Assembly: GCA_963781265.1 (NCBI GenBank)
Contig: CAWAFH010000006.1
Coordinates: 1-64,000 of the forward strand
Direction of reading: 5' to 3'
Length of the DNA: 64,000 nt
Origin: WHSW01 sp963781265
Lineage (GTDB): Bacteria > Actinomycetota > Thermoleophilia > Solirubrobacterales > 70-9
This document shows positions 39,048-47,261 of the stretch, in pieces. The notes below the pieces were generated by a model. That model made no database searches. It was not told where the DNA came from and saw only the letters and a list, made by a program, of their open reading frames with translations. Positions within the stretch are counted from its first letter, which is position 1, and every line of letters begins with the position of its first letter. The position numbers and the translations under genes are program-made.

Positions 39048-40604
39048 CTACGGCGCCAGCGTCTCGTCGAGGATCTCGGGCTCCGGAAGATCGGGATCGG
39101 GGCCGCGGAACGCCGCGACCCGCTTCAGGATCCGCCCGGCCCCGGAGGCGAGCTCGCGCCCCGACTCGGGTGCGATCAGGCGCAGCAGACCGAGGTAGAG
39201 GATGGCGCCGGCGAGCGCCTCGGCGAGGAGCAGCAGCGCCCCGACGGCCACCCCGTGGGACTCCGCGTCGACCAGCAGCTCGACCGGGATCAGGGCCCCG
39301 GCGGCGGCGCAAGCCGCGAGCGCGGGCGGCCAGACCTCGGCGACCATCAGCCGCATCGGCGTGCCGGCGACGCGCCGCATCAAGAACAGCGCGTAGACGC
39401 CGCCGGCGACGGCGCCGATCGAGAGCGCAGCCGAGGCGGCGGTGAGCCCGAATGGCTGCAGGGCCAGGATCAAGCCGGCGGTGATCACCGCCGTGACCAC
39501 GTGCATGCGGGTCAGGTACCGCGGCTCGCCGATCGCCTTCAGCGCCTCGGAGACCACGTTGGCGAGCATCCCGCCGGCGGGCAGCAGGCACATCGCGGCC
39601 ATCGCCTCGCCAGCTTCGCGCCACTCGGGCCCGAAGATGATCACCGCGGTCGGCACGCCGAGCGGGACGAAGAACAGGCCCGCGGGGAAGGAGGCCACGC
39701 ACACCCACCGCAGCGACCGCAGGAACGCCCCCTGGAGCCGCCTCGCATCGCCGGCGATCCGGGAGAAGGCGGGGAAGAGGACGTAGGCGGCTCCCGCGAG
39801 CAGGAGCGAGAACGGGGTGCCGGCGAGCCGCAGCGCGTAGCGGAACTGCCCCAACGCAGCCGTGCCGAGCAAGCGCCCGACGAGCGCCGTGCTCACCTGC
39901 TCACCGATGTGCAGGATCGCCGTTGCGACGAAGACGTGCCGCCCGTATCCGACCAACTCCCTCCACATCGAGAACGACACCTGCGACCACCGCGGCCGCC
40001 ACCGAACCAGGGCCCAGGCGAGGATCGCGTCGATCGCAAAGCCGGCGTACTGGCCGATCACCAGCGACCACGCTCCGAGCCCCGCGGCGGCTGCGATCAC
40101 CGCCGACACGCCGAAGCAGAGCACCGTTGCGGGCTCGATCACCAGTCGGCGCACGAACGAGAAGCTGCGCTGCAGGAGGGCATCCGGGACCGCCCCGATC
40201 GTTCGTAAGAACACGGTCCCCGAGGAGGCGGCTGCGATCGCCGTGATCTCGGCGCCGTTGAAGAACATGCCGGTCAGCGGCGCGGTGGCCAGCGCCAGGA
40301 GGCTGAACGCCACTCCCGTGATCGCCGTCGCGACGGCCGCGGTGGATGCCGCCTCGTCGACGCGGTCGCGGCGCTGGATCACGGCGGATGCCAGCCCGGA
40401 TTCGGTCACCAGCAGGCTGAGACCGACGATCACGGTTGCGGCGGCGAACTCGCCGAACTCGGTCGGGCTCAGCAACCGCGCGAGCGCGATGTAGAAGGCC
40501 AGGTTGAGCGCCTGGGCGGCGATGTAGCCGGCGGCGGCGAGGCTGACCCCGCGAACGACCGTCGAGGTCAGGTCACGGGGTGGGTCCTGATCGTCGGCGC
40601 TCAA
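39048..40604 (-). CDS. Polysaccharide flippase (Wzx/MOP family)
   Basis: 518 residues with about 12-14 transmembrane helices, beginning MSADDQDPPRDLTSTVVRGV and SLAAAGYIAAQALNLAFYIA. LARLLSPTEFGEFAAATVIV is the recurring N-terminal signature of the oligosaccharide flippases. Such proteins move lipid-linked repeat units from the cytoplasmic to the outer membrane leaflet. The C-terminal tail is acidic and soluble. It is the first gene of a two-gene minus-strand unit with the GT2 gene, divergent from the beta-helix gene. Confidence 0.9.
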   Translation of the reverse strand: MSADDQDPPRDLTSTVVRGVSLAAAGYIAAQALNLAFYIALARLLSPTEFGEFAAATVIVGLSLLVTESGLASAVIQRRDRVDEAASTAAVATAITGVAFSLLALATAPLTGMFFNGAEITAIAAASSGTVFLRTIGAVPDALLQRSFSFVRRLVIEPATVLCFGVSAVIAAAAGLGAWSLVIGQYAGFAIDAILAWALVRWRPRWSQVSFSMWRELVGYGRHVFVATAILHIGEQVSTALVGRLLGTAALGQFRYALRLAGTPFSLLLAGAAYVLFPAFSRIAGDARRLQGAFLRSLRWVCVASFPAGLFFVPLGVPTAVIIFGPEWREAGEAMAAMCLLPAGGMLANVVSEALKAIGEPRYLTRMHVVTAVITAGLILALQPFGLTAASAALSIGAVAGGVYALFLMRRVAGTPMRLMVAEVWPPALAACAAAGALIPVELLVDAESHGVAVGALLLLAEALAGAILYLGLLRLIAPESGRELASGAGRILKRVAAFRGPDPDLPEPEILDETLAP

Positions 40605-40800
40605 TGGGCGCGAATCCTAGTCGGAGCCGCGGAGGGTGCCCGCCCGGCTGCTGCCCCGATCACTTGGTATCGGCACGTGAGCGCCGGACCTTTAGCGGAT
40701 TTCTTGCGCATTCGCGATCTACTGCAATACGGCTAACCGATCGGTAGTAGGCGCGGCCGAGCAAGCCCGTGGGGGGCTCGTTGCAACCGGGGATGTGGGG

Positions 40801-42204
40801 ATGGACGAATGTCCAGATAGCGGCGAAAAGCTGCCCGATTCGGGGCGCGCACCGATGGGGTGGCGAGTGAAGCCCAAGCTCACAGCCCCGCTCGGCGCGT
40901 TCGCCGCCGTGGTCGCGGCGTTCGCGATCAGCGCTCCGGGCGCCGCGGCCACCGTCACCGCGGCCGACTGTGACGTCGTCGTCGCCACCGACGGCAGCGA
41001 CGCGAACCCGGGCACCGTCGACGCGCCGCTGCGCAGCTCGGACTACGCGGTCAACAACCTGGCGGCGGGCCAGACGCTCTGCTTCCGTGCCGGCACGTAC
41101 TCCAGCACCGTCGGGCTCAGCATCAAGGCCCCGCAGGCGATCGTCACCTCATACCCGGGCGAGACCGCGACGCTGCTCGGGTCCCTGCGAATCGAGCGTC
41201 CGGCGACCGGGACGACGGTCGAGGACATGGTCCTCAACGGCCGCAACCCCGACAACTACTTCAACCCGCTCATCTACGCCGACGACGCGGTCCTGCGCGG
41301 CAACGAGATCACCAACGAGCACACCACCAACTGCGTGCACCTCGCCCCCTACTACGACGAGCCCGGGCCGCGGGGGGTCGTGATCGAGGACAACAACATC
41401 CACGACTGCGGCGAGCTGCCGGCCAACAACCACGAGCACGGGATCTACGTGGCCGAGTCGCGCGACCTGATCATCCGCAACAACTTGATCTGGAACAACG
41501 CCGACCGCGGGATCCAGCTCTACACCGACGTGCGCGGCTCGCATATCTACGGCAACGTGATCAACGGCAACGGGACCGGGGTGATCTTCGGCGGCAACGA
41601 GGACAGCGCCGCCAGCGACAACCTGATCGAGCACAACGTGATCACGAACTCCAACGTCCGCTACAACGTCGAGTACTCCTACGATCCCGCCGGCCCCGAG
41701 GGCTCGGGCAACGTCGTTCGCGAGAACTGCATCCACGGCGCCGCCGGCTGGTACGGCCGCGAGGCGGGCGGAGCCGCGATCAGCGACGAGGTGGGGTTCG
41801 TCGCGACCGACAACGTGATCGCCGACCCGATGTTCGTCGACCCGGCCCACGGTGACTTCACGATGGCGCCCGGCAGCCCTTGCGCCGGGATCCTGGGGGC
41901 TGCTCCCAGCGACGGCCCCCCGGTGCCCGTGGGGCAGATCTCCCTCGTCGCCTCGCGCACGAGGGTCCCCGCCGGGGCGATGACCCACCTGCGCGGCCGG
42001 CTCCCGGGCGGCGTCAGCGGCACCGTCGTCATCCTGCGCGGCCGCCACGGCAAGTGGAGGGCGCTCAAGGGCGTCCGGGCTCACGGCCGCAAGTTCACCC
42101 TCCGGGCCCGGGTCAGCGCGAAGACCAAGTTCAAGGCTCGCGCCGCGGGGGCGAAGGACTCCCGCGCGGTCAAGGTGATCGCCCGGGCCAAGAACAAGCG
42201 CTAG
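40801..42204 (+). CDS. Secreted right-handed beta-helix protein
   Basis: 467 residues from ATG 40801 (GTG two codons earlier is also possible). After a 25-residue extension a signal peptide (APLGAFAAVVAAFAISAPGA) leads to a parallel beta-helix of repeating strands with Asn ladders, for example NNIHDCGELPANNHEHGIYV, SRDLIIRNNLIWNNADRGIQ and GNVINGNGTGVIFGGNEDSA. This is the right-handed-parallel-helix fold used by polysaccharide lyases, epimerases and depolymerases. The last 100 residues form an Ig-like domain and a basic tail (RAHGRKFTLRARVSAKTKFK). Its stop shares CTAG with the stop of the convergent fusion enzyme. Confidence 0.8.
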   Translation: MDECPDSGEKLPDSGRAPMGWRVKPKLTAPLGAFAAVVAAFAISAPGAAATVTAADCDVVVATDGSDANPGTVDAPLRSSDYAVNNLAAGQTLCFRAGTYSSTVGLSIKAPQAIVTSYPGETATLLGSLRIERPATGTTVEDMVLNGRNPDNYFNPLIYADDAVLRGNEITNEHTTNCVHLAPYYDEPGPRGVVIEDNNIHDCGELPANNHEHGIYVAESRDLIIRNNLIWNNADRGIQLYTDVRGSHIYGNVINGNGTGVIFGGNEDSAASDNLIEHNVITNSNVRYNVEYSYDPAGPEGSGNVVRENCIHGAAGWYGREAGGAAISDEVGFVATDNVIADPMFVDPAHGDFTMAPGSPCAGILGAAPSDGPPVPVGQISLVASRTRVPAGAMTHLRGRLPGGVSGTVVILRGRHGKWRALKGVRAHGRKFTLRARVSAKTKFKARAAGAKDSRAVKVIARAKNKR

Positions 42205-43979
42205 CTGGCCCGCCGACCCGTGGACGCGGGCCGGAGCCGGCGGCTGAGCAGCGGCCAGATGGCCGACCCGCGCAGGCGCCGCATGAGCGGCGAGATCTTG
42301 GCGCGAAAGCGGTTCGCATCGTCGGCGCGATAGACCCCGATCCGTGGCCAGGCGAGCCGCCTGGGCGCGTGTAGCTGCGAGGGCAAAGCGGCGCCGGCGA
42401 CGTAACCGGCGTCGCGGGCGGCGGCGATCACGCGCTCGTCGAAGTCGCCGTACGGATAGGCGATCGTGCGGCAGGGGCGATCGAGCCGTTGCTCCAGGAC
42501 GCGGCGCGACTCCGAGAGCTGGCGCGCCAGCGCCTCGTCGTCGAGCTCGCTCAGCCGCGCGTGGTCAACGGTGTGCGAGCCGATCTCCCAGCCGGCCGCG
42601 AGCAGGCGCTCGATCCCATCCCAGTCGAGCGGCTCGAGCTCGTCGCGGTGGGGGCCGTCGGCCCAGCGCTCGATCCCGCTCCAGGAGAGGTTGCGCCCGG
42701 CACCGATGAACGCGGTCGGCACGAACACGGTCGCCGGCACTCCGAGCTCGGCGAGGAGCGGCAGGGCGCGCTCGGTCATCGACCGGTAGCCGTCGTCGAA
42801 GGTGATCGCGAACCGCTTGCCATTCGGCGCTCCGGTGACCGCCTCGCTGAAGGTGACGCCACGGTAGCCGCGAGCGACCAACTCGCCGACCTGTTCGCGA
42901 AGCTGGGCCTCGGTCACCGCCAGCGATGAGTCCCAGGTGTCGCTGACCGCGTGGTAGCCGAGCACCAGAACCTCGCCGTGCTCAGGGCGATGTGCCCACG
43001 GGGGGCGGTGCGCGAGCCGATGGTTGCGCGGGACGAGAACGCGAAATGCGACCTTGCTGGCGAGCGCTCGCGAGCGCGACAGGCGGGACTCCCGATAGGC
43101 GGCGAAGCGATCGATCGCGCGCGCGAACTCGGGTCGCGGGGTAACCGCCTGCAGCGCCCGCAGCTGGGTCAGGTGCAGCAGGTGGTAGGCACCGCTGGCG
43201 AGGTTGCGGACCGGATGGGCGGGGAACAGGTCGTAGAGGGACCAGTACCCGGTGTCGAAGCGGTGGATGTTCGCGGCCAGCGTCTCGACGCCCTCCTCGT
43301 AGAGCCTCGCTGCTCCCTCGTCACCCGTCGCGATCGCGACGTCGCGACATCCCCAGAGCGCGAAGATCGCCCCGTTGAGGACGTAGGACGCCGGGTCCGA
43401 CGGGTACTCCTCGGGAAAGAAGCCCCCGTCGAGCTCCGCGCGGACGCCGCCCTCCTCCACCGGGACGAGCATCGGCTCCAGCGCCCTGATCGCGGCCTCG
43501 CGGTAGCGCTCGTCGCCGGTGCGGCTCGCGACACGGACGAACAGGCTGGCGGCCTCGCCCTGAGCCATCGCCGAGAGCCACGGCGGCTCGAGCCAGTAGC
43601 TGTGAGGCATTGCGGCGAGGTGGGGCCAGCCACCGTCGGGCGCCTGCTCGGCCACCAGCGAGTCGGCGACGCGGATCGCCGTCGCGAGCCACTGATCACC
43701 GTCGCCGGCGAGGTAGCGCTCGTAACAGCCGAGCCCGAACTGGGCGACGGCAACGTGGATCCGGCGCTCGGGTGGCGCCAGCCAGTCGGGCGGCCAGACG
43801 GCCTGGTCCGCCTTCAGCGCGAAGTCGATGTAGTAGCCGCCGGAGGCGTCGTCGGCGAGCCGTGAGCCAACCTCTGGCGAGAACGATCCAGCCGTCGAGA
43901 GCAGGTTCGGCGCGCCGGGGTGCACCTGCCAGAATCGGCGAATCCGATCGAGCGCCGTGGCGCCCGGCGTGTCGCTCAT
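42201..43979 (-). CDS. Fusion of D-glucuronyl C5-epimerase-like and NodB polysaccharide deacetylase domains
   Basis: 592 residues. Residues about 20-300 resemble the C-terminal catalytic domain of glucuronyl C5-epimerases: ASGGYYIDFALKADQAVWPP, QFGLGCYERYL, then WLSAMAQGEAASLFVRVASR, and SYVLNGAIFALWGCRDVAIA, an (alpha/alpha) barrel. Residues about 335-560 are NodB: VLVLGYHAVSD, the metal-binding FDDG at 394-397 and the SHTVDH at 468-473, then IAYPYGDFDERVIAAARDAG. Together they could deacetylate an aminosugar and epimerise a uronic acid in one chain, as in heparan-like modification. No signal peptide, so they may act on cytoplasmic lipid-linked units. Divergent from the GT4 gene at 44028. 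Confidence 0.85.
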   Translation of the reverse strand: MSDTPGATALDRIRRFWQVHPGAPNLLSTAGSFSPEVGSRLADDASGGYYIDFALKADQAVWPPDWLAPPERRIHVAVAQFGLGCYERYLAGDGDQWLATAIRVADSLVAEQAPDGGWPHLAAMPHSYWLEPPWLSAMAQGEAASLFVRVASRTGDERYREAAIRALEPMLVPVEEGGVRAELDGGFFPEEYPSDPASYVLNGAIFALWGCRDVAIATGDEGAARLYEEGVETLAANIHRFDTGYWSLYDLFPAHPVRNLASGAYHLLHLTQLRALQAVTPRPEFARAIDRFAAYRESRLSRSRALASKVAFRVLVPRNHRLAHRPPWAHRPEHGEVLVLGYHAVSDTWDSSLAVTEAQLREQVGELVARGYRGVTFSEAVTGAPNGKRFAITFDDGYRSMTERALPLLAELGVPATVFVPTAFIGAGRNLSWSGIERWADGPHRDELEPLDWDGIERLLAAGWEIGSHTVDHARLSELDDEALARQLSESRRVLEQRLDRPCRTIAYPYGDFDERVIAAARDAGYVAGAALPSQLHAPRRLAWPRIGVYRADDANRFRAKISPLMRRLRGSAIWPLLSRRLRPASTGRRAS

Positions 43980-44027
43980 CCGCAGATCTTGCCGTTGCAC
44001 TCCATCGACCGCGAAGCTACAAGACCA

Positions 44028-45200
44028 ATGCGGACGGCGGGCGATCGGCGCCTGCGCGTCCTGACCATGTCGGATTCGGTCGGCACCCACGGGGGTGCCG
44101 AGGCGCTGTCGCGCGAGATCGCTCAGCGGCTCGACCCCGATCGGTTCGAGTCGACCTTCTGCGCGACCAGATTCGACCGTTCGCCGGCGGCCGAGACGGT
44201 GCTCGATTCGTTGCGCGAGACGGGCACTCACTTCATCGGCCTCGAGCGCCGGGGCAGGCTCGACCTCGGGGCCTGGCGCGGGCTCGTGGGCGAGATGCGG
44301 GCCCGCGGGATCGACATCCTGCACAGCCACAAGATCGGCTCGAACTTCTGGGCCGCGATGATCGCGCCGCGGGTGCCGGTGAGCGTCTTCGTCGCCCACG
44401 AACACACCTGGTCGTTCGAGGGGCAGGCCCTGCGCCGGATCATCGACCGCCACCTGATCGCCCGCCGAGCCGACGCGTTCGTCGCCGTCTCCGAGGCCGA
44501 CCGGCGCAAGATGATCGAGATCGAGCGGATCCCGCCGCAGGTCGTGCGTTTCATCGCCAACGGGATCCCGGAGCCGCGGGTCACGGCCGAGCCGGCCGCC
44601 GTCCGGGCCGAGCTCGGCATCGCCCCTGAGCGGCCGCTCGTCGGCATGGTCGCGACCCTGCGTCCGCAGAAGGCCTACGACGTGCTGATCCGCGCCGCGG
44701 CTGAGCTGCGGCGCTCGATCCCCGACGTCGCGGTGGTCATCGTCGGCGGCGAGGAGAGCGGGGTCACGAACGAACGCGACCGGCTGGCCGCGCTGGTCGC
44801 CGAGCTCGGGCTCGAGCGGACCGTGATCTTCGCCGGCTTTCGAGCCGATGCGTTCGACCTGGTGAACGCCCTCGACGTCGCCGCGCTCTCCTCCGACTTC
44901 GAGGGCAGCCCGCTCTCGGTGATGGAGTACATGGAGGCGGGCAAGCCGGTGGTCGCAACCCGGGTCGGCGGGGTGCCGGACCTCGTCGTCGACGGCGAGA
45001 CCGGGCTGCTCGTCGATCCGCAGAACCCGCACGAGCTCGCAGCGGCCGTCGGCGAACTGGTCAGCGACCCCGATCGCGCGCGGGAGATGGGACGGCGAGG
45101 ACGCGAGCGGCGGCGCAGCATGTTCTCGGTCGAGGCGACGACGCGGGCGGTCGAGGCCCTCTACGAGGAGCTCTACGCCGCGAAGGCGGCGGCGCGATGA
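44028..45200 (+). CDS. GT4 glycosyltransferase
   Basis: 390 residues from ATG 44028. The frame is open to 43920, but that would run into the divergent gene. RVLTMSDSVGTHGGAEALSR begins the acceptor domain. ILHSHKIGSNFWAAMIAP and FVAVSEADRRKMIEIERI follow. The donor domain has GMVATLRPQKAYDVLIRAAA, VVIVGGEESGVTNERDRLAA and FEGSPLSVMEYMEAGKPVVA, the E-x7-E motif. It probably adds a sugar to the lipid-linked repeat. Its stop overlaps the ATG of the GNAT-like gene by four bases, so the two are coupled. Confidence 0.9.
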   Translation: MRTAGDRRLRVLTMSDSVGTHGGAEALSREIAQRLDPDRFESTFCATRFDRSPAAETVLDSLRETGTHFIGLERRGRLDLGAWRGLVGEMRARGIDILHSHKIGSNFWAAMIAPRVPVSVFVAHEHTWSFEGQALRRIIDRHLIARRADAFVAVSEADRRKMIEIERIPPQVVRFIANGIPEPRVTAEPAAVRAELGIAPERPLVGMVATLRPQKAYDVLIRAAAELRRSIPDVAVVIVGGEESGVTNERDRLAALVAELGLERTVIFAGFRADAFDLVNALDVAALSSDFEGSPLSVMEYMEAGKPVVATRVGGVPDLVVDGETGLLVDPQNPHELAAAVGELVSDPDRAREMGRRGRERRRSMFSVEATTRAVEALYEELYAAKAAAR

Positions 45201-46324
45201 AGGCCGAGCTGATCACCGAGGCGTCCGCCATCGCGTCGATCGAGGATGAGTGGCGCCGGCTCGCCGTCGGCGCCGGCAGCGCCTTCGTCAGCCCCGAGTG
45301 GACGCGCGCCTGGCTCGCCGCGACCCCGACCGACCGGCCGTTGATCGGCGCCGTCAGGCGCGACGACGACTCGCTCGCCGGGGTGATGCCCCTGGTCGCG
45401 GACCGCGCCGGTCGCGGGGCCACGGTGCGGTTCGCCGGCGCGGCGCTCGGCGACCGCTTCGGCCCCGCAGCGGTCCCGGGCGACGAGGCGGCGGTCGCGG
45501 CCGCGACGATGCGAGAGATCGATCGCGCGGGCCGCTCCCCGGCGCTGACGATCCTGCACCGGGTCGACTCCGCCGGCGAGTGGCCGAGCGCGATGGCCGC
45601 CGCGGCGCGCAGGAGATCGGTGCTGATCGAGCAGAGCCCGGCCGAGCTGTTCTACATCCCGACGGCGGGGCTCGATTGGGACGGTTACCTGGCGACCCGT
45701 TCGCAGAAGTTCCGCCAGCGGGTCGCTCGCGGGCTCGAGAAGAGCCTCGTGAAGGAGCATTCCTACACGGTCCGCGATTGCGCGTCGGCCACCGAGCTCG
45801 ACGCCGATCTCGCCACTCTGTTCCGCCTTCACGACCTGCGCCACAGCGACGATTCCTCGATCGCCGCGAACCGGGACCGCGGCTTCATCGCCGACTTCGC
45901 CCACCGGGCGCTGGAGCGAGAGTGGCTGCGCCTTCGCGTGCTCGAGATCGAGGGCGATCCGGTCGCGGCCTTCCTCGCCTGGTGCGTGGGCGGGCGCTAC
46001 GCGATCTACCAGAGCGGCTTCGATCCGGCCTGGGCGCGCTACAGCGTCGGCGCGCTCCTGCTCGTGCACACCGTACGGGCCGGGATCGAGGAGGGCGCCG
46101 AGGAGGTCGACATGCTGCTCGGCGAGGAGGCGTACAAGCAGCGCTTCGCGGCCGCGACCCGAGAGGTCCACACCGTGACCGTGGCCCCGGCGCGGTCCGC
46201 GCGCCGGCTGCTCTCGGCCGCGGAGGCGGGAGCGCGCAAACGCGCCCGCGGCCTCGCCGACCGCCCGGTCATCGGCGCGGCGCTGAAGCGCGCGGCGCGC
46301 CTGCTTCCGACCGGGCGGCGTTGA
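45197..46324 (+). CDS. FemAB/CelD-like GNAT acyltransferase
   Basis: 375 residues. The N-terminal half (IEDEWRRLAVGAGSAFVSPE, WTRAWLAATP) and the C-terminal GNAT core (KFRQRVARGLEKSLVKEHSY, then FLAWCVGGRYAIYQSGFDPA, YSVGALLLVHTVRAGIEEGA and DMLLGEEAYKQRFAAATREV) match the BioF2/CelD/FemAB-like family found in exopolysaccharide loci. Such proteins transfer acyl or aminoacyl groups, perhaps onto an amino sugar of the repeat unit. Overlap with the GT4 gene suggests the same pathway. Convergent with the cupin-like gene; 12 bases separate their stops. Confidence 0.82.
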   Translation: MKAELITEASAIASIEDEWRRLAVGAGSAFVSPEWTRAWLAATPTDRPLIGAVRRDDDSLAGVMPLVADRAGRGATVRFAGAALGDRFGPAAVPGDEAAVAAATMREIDRAGRSPALTILHRVDSAGEWPSAMAAAARRRSVLIEQSPAELFYIPTAGLDWDGYLATRSQKFRQRVARGLEKSLVKEHSYTVRDCASATELDADLATLFRLHDLRHSDDSSIAANRDRGFIADFAHRALEREWLRLRVLEIEGDPVAAFLAWCVGGRYAIYQSGFDPAWARYSVGALLLVHTVRAGIEEGAEEVDMLLGEEAYKQRFAAATREVHTVTVAPARSARRLLSAAEAGARKRARGLADRPVIGAALKRAARLLPTGRR

Positions 46325-46336
46325 GCCGCCGGTCGG

Positions 46337-47191
46337 TTACGAGCGGCCGCTGGTCGCCCGGCGGACGGCGTTGCGGCTCGCCCGCATGCCGCGCCATGCT
46401 CCGGCTTTGAGCCGATCGCTGGCGGCGCGCTCGCCCGGAGCCCTCGGCGAGAGGCGCAGCTTGCGCAGCCGCGAGTTGACCGCGTAGACGTCGACGACCT
46501 CGGCGCTTCGCTTCGTATAGAACGAGGTCGAGAGCGAGATCGAGTAGTCGGGCCCATTGGTGATCGCGTGCGGGTCCTGCGGCGGGATGTGAACGCCGTC
46601 GCCGGGTCCCATCGCGTAGGTGGTCGCGTTGAAGGGCATCTCGGAGATGTTGCGGTGGCCGCCGCCGTAGTAGCGCTCGGCCTCGGTGCGCTCGGTCTCG
46701 GCGTCCTTGAACTTGCCGATCGTGATCTCCTTGGTCCCGTGGATCTGGAAGAGCATGTTGTGCTCGGGATCGAAGTGAGAGGGGACGTTGGAGTTGGCGG
46801 ACGAGATCAGGATGTAGCACTCGCTGGAGATCCGGCCGCCCTCCAGGTCGACCTGGTCCGAGTGGATCTCGGAGAGGATCTCCTCGGTCAACTGCGCGTA
46901 CTCCGGGTCGCTGTGGAGGCGCTTCATCACCATCCACTTGCCGTTCGCCTCGATCCCGCGGACGACGTCGCCGGCCGTCAGCGCGGTGTCCTGGGCGCCG
47001 CCTCCGGGGAGGATCGACGGGGCGTCGGAGTCGGTGTGCTCGTACTGGTCGGCCGGGAGGCTGTCGGCGAGTTGCGCGAGGCGCTCGATCTGCAGCAGCG
47101 GATGGTCGCTTAGGTTGTGGCGGACGGCGAACGAGTTACGCCCGAACTGCGTCTGCATCACGTCGTAGTCGACTTCGATCCAATTGCTCAT
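46337..47191 (-). CDS. Cupin/JmjC-like (possible Fe(II)/2-oxoglutarate) protein
   Basis: 284 residues. The central barrel contains NVPSHFDPEHNMLFQIHGTK with His139 and Asp141, followed by GDGVHIPPQDPHAITNG with His201 and His208. An H-x-D...H arrangement suggests an iron-dependent oxygenase of the cupin_8/JmjC type; the cosubstrate-binding Lys could be in GTKEITIGK. The C-terminus is basic (RLRKLRLSPRAPGERAASDR). Position within the glycan locus points to hydroxylation or similar change of a sugar or lipid intermediate. The fold and metal site are inferred from motif spacing only. Confidence 0.7.
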   Translation of the reverse strand: MSNWIEVDYDVMQTQFGRNSFAVRHNLSDHPLLQIERLAQLADSLPADQYEHTDSDAPSILPGGGAQDTALTAGDVVRGIEANGKWMVMKRLHSDPEYAQLTEEILSEIHSDQVDLEGGRISSECYILISSANSNVPSHFDPEHNMLFQIHGTKEITIGKFKDAETERTEAERYYGGGHRNISEMPFNATTYAMGPGDGVHIPPQDPHAITNGPDYSISLSTSFYTKRSAEVVDVYAVNSRLRKLRLSPRAPGERAASDRLKAGAWRGMRASRNAVRRATSGRS

Positions 47192-47261
47192 CTGCTGCTG
47201 CGCTCCTTAATCGGGTCCCTCGTATTCATCGGCGCCCCCCGCCTCGACTTGAGCGCCAAGT

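Noticed and set aside
40740..40794. Hairpin CGAGC...GCTCG before the beta-helix gene as a riboswitch
   Set aside because: Only one short stem could be drawn and no conserved riboswitch core, such as a c-di-GMP motif, was recognised.
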